A stretch of 64,000 bases of DNA from an uncultured Collinsella sp. GTDB lineage: Bacteria > Actinomycetota > Coriobacteriia > Coriobacteriales > Coriobacteriaceae. The translations under genes and the position numbers were made by a program. Shown in pieces: positions 59,168 through 64,000 of the stretch. Positions within the stretch are counted from its first letter, which is position 1. Each line of letters starts with the position of its first letter. Below the pieces are notes generated by a model. That model did no database searches and was not told the DNA's origin. It saw only the letters and a program-made list of their open reading frames with translations. Where the stretch lies: positions 83,800-147,799 of the forward strand of contig CABUIE010000005.1 of assembly GCA_902491565.1 (NCBI GenBank), read 5' to 3'.

Positions 59168-61429
59168 TTACGCTTTCTTGGCAGGAGCCTTAACAGCAGC
59201 TGCCTTGGCCTTGGGAGCAGCTTTTTTGGTGGCTGCCTTCTTTGCCGTTGTGGATTTGGCAGCAGCCTTGGCAGCGGGCTTGGCAGCCTTCGCCTTAGCC
59301 GGAGCCTTCTTGGCAGCTGCAGTCTTGGGCTTCACCGAGGACGTACGCTTGCGCGTCGCCTTTTTGGGCTCCTCGACCACGGGCGGCTTGTAGCTGCTAG
59401 GACCGCGGCGCTTAAGCACCACGCCAGCTAGGCCGGGCACCTTGATCTCGATGGAGTCCATCTGCCCGTTCCAGGGATAGGGCTCGCTCGAGCAGGTGTA
59501 GGGCTCCTCGCCAGCGTAGCCGCTGCCGCCAAACTCGGGACGGTCGGAATCGAAGATGACCTCCCAGTCGCCCTCGCGCGGCACGGCCACGCGGAAGCTC
59601 TCGTAGCTCGCCGGGTCAAAGTTGATCAGGATCACCAGGTCGTCATCGACGTCCTCGCCCTGGCGCACAAAGCTCACGATAGACTGCTTGGAGTTATCCG
59701 CGTCGATCCAGGTAAAGCCGTCGTCGGTGTAGCCGCGCTCGTACAGGGCAGGCTCGGCGGTGTACAGGTGGTTGAGCGCCTTGATAAACGCCTGATGATG
59801 ACGGTGGGTCTCGTACTCCTCGGTCAGGAACCACTGAATTGACTCGTAGTAGCGCCACTCAATAAACTGGCCGATCTCGTTGCCCATAAAGTTGAGTTTG
59901 GCACCGGGGTGCGTCATCTGGTAGAAGGCCAGCGTACGCAGACCGGCAAACTGGCGCCACCAGTCACCCGGCATGCGGCCGATGAGCGAGCACTTGCCGT
60001 GCACGACCTCGTCGTGGCTCAGCGGGCAAATAAAGTTCTCGGTAAAGGCGTACATGATGGAGAACGTGAGTAGCCCGTGGTTGCCGGGGCGCCATGGAAA
60101 ATCGGTCTGCATGTAGTGCAGGGTGTCGTTCATCCAGCCCATGTCCCACTTGTAGTGGAAGCCCAGGCCGCCGTCCTGCGGCGGGTAGGTCACGAGCGGC
60201 CACGCGGTGGACTCCTCGGCCATCATCATCACGTCGGGGTAGTGCGCCTCAACGGCGCAGTTGACCTGGCGGATAAACGCGCTGGCGTCCAGGTCTTCCT
60301 CGGTTCCGTACTTGTTGAACTTCTTTTGGCCGGGATCGTCGATGCCAAAGTTGAGGTACAGCATGCTGGACACGCCGTCCATGCGAATGCCGTCTACGTG
60401 GAAGTTCTCGAGCCAGTACAGCACGTTGGAGACAAGGAAGGAGCGGACCTCGCCGCGGGCGAAGTCGAACTTATGCGTGCCCCAGTTGGGGTGAATCTCG
60501 TGCTCAAACAGCATGTGGCCGTTAAAGGTGGCAAGACCGTGGGAGTCGGCGCAAAAACCGCCGGGCACCCAGTCCATGATCACGCCGATGCCCGCCTCGT
60601 GGCACGCATCGATAAAGTGCATGAGCTGCTGCGGGTTGCCGTAGCGCGACGTGGCGGCGTAGTAGCCAGTCGTCTGGTAGCCCCAGGAGCCATCGAAGGG
60701 ATGTTCCATAAGCGGCATGACCTCGATATGCGTATAGCCCATGTCGCGCACGTAGTCCACGAGCTCAACCGACAGATCGTCGTAGGTGTAGAACTCACCG
60801 CGCTGCGCGGGGAAGGGATCCATGGGGCCGGGGTAGTTGCCGTACTCGTCGGGCTCGCCCTGCGGCGCGTCGCCGTGGCGCTTCCACGAGCCAATATGCA
60901 CCTCGTAGATGTTGAGCGGCTGCGACATGTGGTTGTGGTCGGCGCGGCGCTTGAGCCACGCGGCGTCGTTCCACTTGTAGCCATCGAGGGTCCACAGCAC
61001 ACTGGCGGTACCCGGAGGGCACTCGGCCTTAAAGGCATACGGGTCGGCCTTAAAGAGCTTCTCGCCCTCGTTGGTCTCGATGAGATATTTATAGAGCTGG
61101 CCCTGCTCGGCGCCAGGAATAAAGCCTTCCCAAATAGCGCTCGTATGCACGGGCACCAGCGGGTTGGCTTCCTCATCCCAGTCGTTAAATTCGCCAATGA
61201 CATGGACACTCTTTACGTCGGGCGCCCAAACGCAAAAGCGCCAGCCGCGCGTACGGTTCTGCGTGTCGGGATGCGCGCCCATCTTTTCCCAGCTGCGCTC
61301 CCACGTGCCGATGCCAAACAGATAGACATCGTCTTTGGAGAGCTCCGGTGCGTGCGGAGCCGGTTTGCGGGTTGCGGGCTTTTTAGCCGTTGGCTTTAGC
61401 TTTGTATCGCTCACGTTTGATCCCATCAT
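59168..61429 (-). CDS. glgB: 1,4-alpha-glucan branching enzyme with basic Lys/Ala-rich N- and C-terminal tails
   Basis: A 753-residue GH13 branching enzyme. A CBM48-like domain (FCVWAPDVKSVHVIGEFNDW) precedes the barrel. Catalytic residues are Asp in DGIRMDGVSSML, Glu in MMMAEESTAWP and Asp in CPLSHDEVVHGK. After residue ~680 comes a 72-residue Lys/Ala tail (KKATRKRTSS, then repeated AAKKAPAKAKAAK units). The first ~25 residues are also basic (KPTAKKPATRKPAP). Both resemble the GlgA tail. The start is uncertain: ATG 61429, ATG 61426 or GTG at about 61414, none with a strong ribosome site. Confidence 0.92.
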   Translation of the reverse strand: MMGSNVSDTKLKPTAKKPATRKPAPHAPELSKDDVYLFGIGTWERSWEKMGAHPDTQNRTRGWRFCVWAPDVKSVHVIGEFNDWDEEANPLVPVHTSAIWEGFIPGAEQGQLYKYLIETNEGEKLFKADPYAFKAECPPGTASVLWTLDGYKWNDAAWLKRRADHNHMSQPLNIYEVHIGSWKRHGDAPQGEPDEYGNYPGPMDPFPAQRGEFYTYDDLSVELVDYVRDMGYTHIEVMPLMEHPFDGSWGYQTTGYYAATSRYGNPQQLMHFIDACHEAGIGVIMDWVPGGFCADSHGLATFNGHMLFEHEIHPNWGTHKFDFARGEVRSFLVSNVLYWLENFHVDGIRMDGVSSMLYLNFGIDDPGQKKFNKYGTEEDLDASAFIRQVNCAVEAHYPDVMMMAEESTAWPLVTYPPQDGGLGFHYKWDMGWMNDTLHYMQTDFPWRPGNHGLLTFSIMYAFTENFICPLSHDEVVHGKCSLIGRMPGDWWRQFAGLRTLAFYQMTHPGAKLNFMGNEIGQFIEWRYYESIQWFLTEEYETHRHHQAFIKALNHLYTAEPALYERGYTDDGFTWIDADNSKQSIVSFVRQGEDVDDDLVILINFDPASYESFRVAVPREGDWEVIFDSDRPEFGGSGYAGEEPYTCSSEPYPWNGQMDSIEIKVPGLAGVVLKRRGPSSYKPPVVEEPKKATRKRTSSVKPKTAAAKKAPAKAKAAKPAAKAAAKSTTAKKAATKKAAPKAKAAAVKAPAKKA

Positions 61430-61650
61430 GACGCGGCAGCGTGTTGCCTTGGTGACTAGATGCGAAAGGTCCAAGGCTGCACGAATCGAAGGGACGGCGA
61501 TAGTTCTATGATTCGTTCCACCTCGCGTGCTCGGTGGAACTTTCGGCAGAAACCACCATAACACCTGTGCGTTACTTTTATGGACGAAAGCGGATTTGCG
61601 GGGGCGTTTAATCGGTAAGCGACATGTTTATACCACTGGCAGAATTGCTG

Positions 61651-61740
61651 TGGTAAAACTCTTGACAGTTTTACCAATTAGGGTTTCAAAATTGTTAGCC
61701 TGACGTTTGGTAAAACGTTTTTAGCAGGTTGTTTACCATT
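61651..61740. promoter_or_regulatory. Operator-like palindromes in the divergent glgB / HAD promoter region
   Basis: Site 1: TGGTAAAAC (61651-61659) and GTTTTACCA (61668-61676) are perfect inverted halves enclosing TCTTGACA, so a -35-like TTGACA (61662-61667) lies inside the operator. Site 2: TGGTAAAACGTTTTTAGCA (61708-61726) has a central CG, typical of LacI-family operators. Another half-site GTTTACCA is at 61731-61738, and a TACCAC/GTGGTA pair lies at 61632-61654. The rest of the 331-nt gap has no gene. A repressor could control both directions. Confidence 0.6.
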
Positions 61741-61760
61741 TGACATCGAAAGGTTCGTTT

Positions 61761-62450
61761 ATGTCCCATACCGCCGCTCCCAAGGTTGCTTTTATTTTCG
61801 ATTGCGACGGCACGCTGGTTAATAGCACCCCCGTTTGGGCCTATGCCCAGCCCGAGTTATTGCACCGTCACGGGATTGACGTGACGGTCGACGATTTTGC
61901 CCAATTTGAGCACCTGTCGCTGGAGGATGAGTGCCAGGCCTACCACGATACGTGGGGCATTGGCGCGAATGGCGAGGAGCTGTATCGCGAGTTGAGCGAG
62001 ATTCTGATCGATGGCTACTCCAAGGTGCCGCCACGCGAGGGGCTCCTGGCATTTTTGGAGCAGGCGAAGGCGGCGGGCATTGCCATGTGCGTTGCCACGT
62101 CCACGCCGGCCGAGCTGGTGCAGTCCGCGCTCGCTGGTGCCGGGCTCGACGCTTACATGGAGTTTGTTACCACGACGGGTGAGGCAGGACGCTCCAAGCA
62201 GTTCCCGGATGTGTATGAACTTGCGCTGCGCCGTCTGGAGGAGCGCCACGGGCACAAGTTCGAACGCTCATGGGTGTTTGAGGACGCCGTCTTTGGCCTT
62301 AAGAGCTCTGGCACCGCCGGCTTTAAGCGCGTGGGCATCTATGACCCGCATGGCCGCATGAAGCGCGACGATGTGCGCGACAACTGCGATATCTTTATCG
62401 ACAGCTATGAAGACCTGGATCTGGCCCACGTGCTTTCGTTTGAGGGATAG
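61761..62450 (+). CDS. HAD-superfamily hydrolase (beta-phosphoglucomutase/phosphatase-like)
   Basis: A 229-residue HAD subfamily I protein. Motif I is IFDCDGTLVNS, motif II Ser/Thr is in CVATSTPAELV, motif III Lys is probably in GEAGRSKQFPDVYELAL, and motif IV is WVFEDAVFGLKSS. An alpha-helical cap lies between motifs I and II. Substrate likely a sugar phosphate; position beside glycogen genes is suggestive only. ATG 61761 has GAAAGG 7 nt upstream. Confidence 0.88.
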   Translation: MSHTAAPKVAFIFDCDGTLVNSTPVWAYAQPELLHRHGIDVTVDDFAQFEHLSLEDECQAYHDTWGIGANGEELYRELSEILIDGYSKVPPREGLLAFLEQAKAAGIAMCVATSTPAELVQSALAGAGLDAYMEFVTTTGEAGRSKQFPDVYELALRRLEERHGHKFERSWVFEDAVFGLKSSGTAGFKRVGIYDPHGRMKRDDVRDNCDIFIDSYEDLDLAHVLSFEG

Positions 62451-62459
62451 GCGAGAGCT

Positions 62460-63101
62460 GTGGGTTGCAAGGTATTAGTGGTCTGCGGCTCGCCCGTGGT
62501 GGCGAGCGCGGATCTGTTGCGTAGGCTAGCAGGGGAGTGCGACCATGTTGTCGCCGTGGACCGCGGACTCGACGCGCTTCTGGGCGCGGGTCTAGGCTGC
62601 GACGTGTATGTGGGGGATGCCGACACGGTGAGTGATGCGGGTCGCGCGTTAGTCGATGCCGCCACCGACTTTGAAGTTGAGCGCCACGACCCATACAAGG
62701 ACTATACCGATCTGGCGCTGGCGCTCTGTTCCGTCCGCCGCCGCTGGCCGGGTGCCGAAGTGGTGGCAACCTGCGCCACCGGCGGTCGTCCGGATATGGC
62801 GCTTTCAGTACTGGGGTTGCTTGCAGGCTACGAGGATGCCTCTATCTGGATTGCTGAAGATGAGACCACGGCCCGCATCCTGCACGCAGGCGAATCGTGG
62901 ACCATCGAGGACTCCGAAGGCAAGACGTTCTCCATAATCGCAATCGCCCCCAACACCGAGGTAAGCGAACACGGACTGGAGTGGGAACTAGATCACAGCC
63001 CCCTGGGGCTGTTGGCCGACACCGGCATCTCTAATGTCGTTAGAAAAACGGCCAAGATCCAAGTTCACACCGGCACCGCCATCGCTTACCTCTACAAGTG
63101 A
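62460..63101 (+). CDS. Thiamine pyrophosphokinase
   Basis: A 213-residue thiamine diphosphokinase making ThDP from thiamine and ATP. Family blocks: VVAVDRGLDALLGAGL, VYVGDADTVSD, HDPYKDYTDLALAL (here with Y where K is usual), ATGGRPDMALSVLGLL and ISNVVRKTAKIQVHTGTAIAYL. GTG 62460 starts 9 nt after the HAD stop, with a weak GGCGAG ribosome site. Confidence 0.88.
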   Translation: MGCKVLVVCGSPVVASADLLRRLAGECDHVVAVDRGLDALLGAGLGCDVYVGDADTVSDAGRALVDAATDFEVERHDPYKDYTDLALALCSVRRRWPGAEVVATCATGGRPDMALSVLGLLAGYEDASIWIAEDETTARILHAGESWTIEDSEGKTFSIIAIAPNTEVSEHGLEWELDHSPLGLLADTGISNVVRKTAKIQVHTGTAIAYLYK

Positions 63102-63125
63102 GGTCTATCGCATCAGGGTTTTATC

Positions 63126-63178
63126 GGGACGGTGGATAGAAATAAGCGCTCGAAGAGTGATTATTTCTGCCCCGTCCC
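63126..63178. repeat. GGGACGG...CCGTCCC inverted repeat
   Basis: Imperfect arms GGGACGG...AGAAATAA and TTATTTCT...CCGTCCC around GCGCTCGAAGAGTGA, 25 nt after the thiamine pyrophosphokinase stop. No U-run, so not a canonical terminator. The gap to the tRNA contains only this and the promoter. Confidence 0.65.
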
Positions 63179-63218
63179 AGGAAAACCCGTAAGTAAGAGA
63201 TTCAACCCAAAAAAGTCC

Positions 63219-63247
63219 TTGCATCAAAGAAAGTCTTCCCCTATAGT
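63219..63247 (+). promoter_or_regulatory. Sigma-70-type promoter of tRNA-Ala
   Basis: TTGCAT (63219-63224) and TATAGT (63242-63247) with a 17-nt spacer, 13 nt before the tRNA. Confidence 0.75.
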
Positions 63248-63260
63248 ATCTCCTCGTCAC

Positions 63261-63333
63261 GGGGGCGTAGCTCAGCTGGGAGAGCGCTTGACTGGCAGTC
63301 AAGAGGTCAGGGGTTCGATCCCCCTCGTCTCCA
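63261..63333 (+). tRNA. tRNA-Ala (anticodon GGC)
   Basis: A 73-nt cloverleaf. Acceptor GGGGGCG pairs with CGTCTCC (two G-U pairs). Anticodon stem CTTGA/TCAAG encloses CTGGCAG, giving anticodon GGC. T arm AGGGGTTCGATCCCCCT. The CCA end is not encoded (CCC follows the discriminator A), so the Cca enzyme at 5454 is needed. Confidence 0.93.
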
Positions 63334-63347
63334 CCCGAGCATTGAAT

Positions 63348-63379
63348 GAGGCTCCAACGCAAGTTGGGGCCTTTTTTCA
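63348..63379 (+). terminator. Terminator of tRNA-Ala
   Basis: GGCTCCAAC / GTTGGGGCC stem with loop GCAA-type, followed by TTTTTT. Confidence 0.88.
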
Positions 63380-63531
63380 TATAGGCACACAAGGTCAAAG
63401 GCGGCACCATGATCCTCCTGGTCGACAAGATCGTGCGTTGAACGGGCGCCGCGTGCATGGTAGTATTTCACGTCGTGGTTCAAGATGGGTGGCCTGTTCA
63501 ATTGGCCTCTATTGCACGCGCCATTTTATAA

Positions 63532-63607
63532 GGGCTCTTGGCGCAACGGTTAGCGCAGGGGACTCATAATCCCTGGGTTCTGGGTTCGAATCCCGGAGGG
63601 CCCACCA
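63532..63607 (+). tRNA. tRNA-Met (anticodon CAT)
   Basis: A 76-nt cloverleaf with encoded CCA. Acceptor GGGCTCT pairs with AGGGCCC. Anticodon stem GGGGA/TCCCT encloses CTCATAA, anticodon CAT. It lacks the C1-A72 mismatch and the three G-C anticodon-stem pairs typical of initiator tRNA, so it is elongator Met or the TilS-modified Ile2 tRNA; these cannot be separated with certainty by eye. Confidence 0.88.
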
Positions 63608-63611
63608 GGTT

Positions 63612-63654
63612 TTTCAACAGGTCAGGCAATATGTCTGGCCTGTTTTCTTTTTCA
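63612..63654 (+). terminator. Terminator of tRNA-Met
   Basis: AACAGGTCAG pairs with CTGGCCTGTT around AATATGT-type loop, followed by TTCTTTTTC. Confidence 0.85.
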
Positions 63655-63730
63655 TGGCAGTAGTTTTCACTTGCGAATAGCCTGCTTGCTCACTTCCGGG
63701 CGCCCTCGGTCGGCTGCCTGCGATGCCGCT

Positions 63731-63890
63731 GCCACGAAACCGGCTCATCTACTACGTTAAACCCCGGCCCCTCGACCATACCCCGTATTTCGCGAAAACC
63801 GCAGGCCGTCTACTTACGGTTTTATTTTTGCCCGAGGCGCCATGGTCGGGGGATGCCGGCCAAACGTAGTAGATGGGCCGGTTTCGTGGC
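63731..63890. repeat. Large imperfect inverted repeat, GCCACGAAACCGG arms
   Basis: Arms 63731-63779 and 63842-63890 are inverted, about 49 bp each with mismatches concentrated in the middle. Outer blocks GCCACGAAACCGG and CATCTACTACGTT are nearly exact. The ~62-nt centre contains ACGGTTTTATTTTTG, a possible terminator. The remainder of 63608-64000, including the GC-rich end after 63890, shows no supportable gene. Confidence 0.75.
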
Positions 63891-64000
63891 GAGAGGCCCC
63901 GGGGGCGGGCGGAGTGGAGCCTGATGGGAGGGCGGCGGCAGCGCCCCCCTCCCGCGGGGCGCGCCCCGTGGGCTTAGTCGGGCATCGCGGGCCCATCGCT

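Overview
The window reads as chromosomal DNA from a high-GC, Gram-positive gut actinobacterium of the class Coriobacteriia. A Collinsella-type genome is the best guess. That guess rests on the gene content (fructose PTS with HPr and enzyme I, a GlgC/GlgD-type glycogen locus, fused serine dehydratase, GltX with PriA-Def-Fmt-RsmB), the strong C/G-ending codon use and the many intergenic palindromes. It is an inference, not a database match.

Layout. 1-5.3 kb: the end of a fructose PTS permease (IIA domain), ptsH, ptsI and two tandem PfkB-type sugar-phosphate kinases, i.e. PTS sugar uptake feeding glycolysis. 5.4-9.3 kb: CCA-adding enzyme, two identical tRNA-Glu(CTC) genes, a flippase-like membrane protein and a TetR regulator. 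9.34-31.4 kb: a compact cobalamin island. It consists of a leftward operon (exported CbiK chelatase, two lipoproteins, BtuC/BtuD-like transporter) behind a cobalamin riboswitch, and a rightward run of overlapping anaerobic B12 genes from cbiF to cbiJ. The island has an IS3-type transposase remnant at its left edge and an IS21 (IstA)-type remnant at its right edge, and its codon use is more GC-extreme than its neighbours. Nearly every step from sirohydrochlorin to adenosylcobalamin is represented, but cbiL is reduced to a 77-codon in-frame remnant.

31.4-40.1 kb: a MacAB-like efflux operon, an L,D-transpeptidase, a single-chain L-serine dehydratase and metK, all leftward. 40.3-47.5 kb: gltX, then priA, def, fmt and rsmB rightward. 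48.0-61.4 kb: a leftward block with an FmdB-type zinc ribbon protein, a GH13-GH77 fusion (amylase plus 4-alpha-glucanotransferase) and the glycogen genes glgA, glgD, glgC, glgP and glgB. GlgA and GlgB both carry long Lys/Ala/Thr-rich, histone-H1-like tails. LacI-type operator-like palindromes occur in front of glgB and of the amylase fusion. 61.7-64 kb: a HAD hydrolase, thiamine pyrophosphokinase, tRNA-Ala and tRNA-Met, and a GC-rich inverted repeat.

The strongest unexplained structure is a pair of intergenic elements (772-923 and 38482-38602). They share a 68-69 nt core with a compensatory base-pair change, but are enclosed by perfect inverted-repeat arms whose sequences are unrelated between the copies. 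A second palindrome family (TTGCGGTGAAATAGGGA-type ends) occurs four times.
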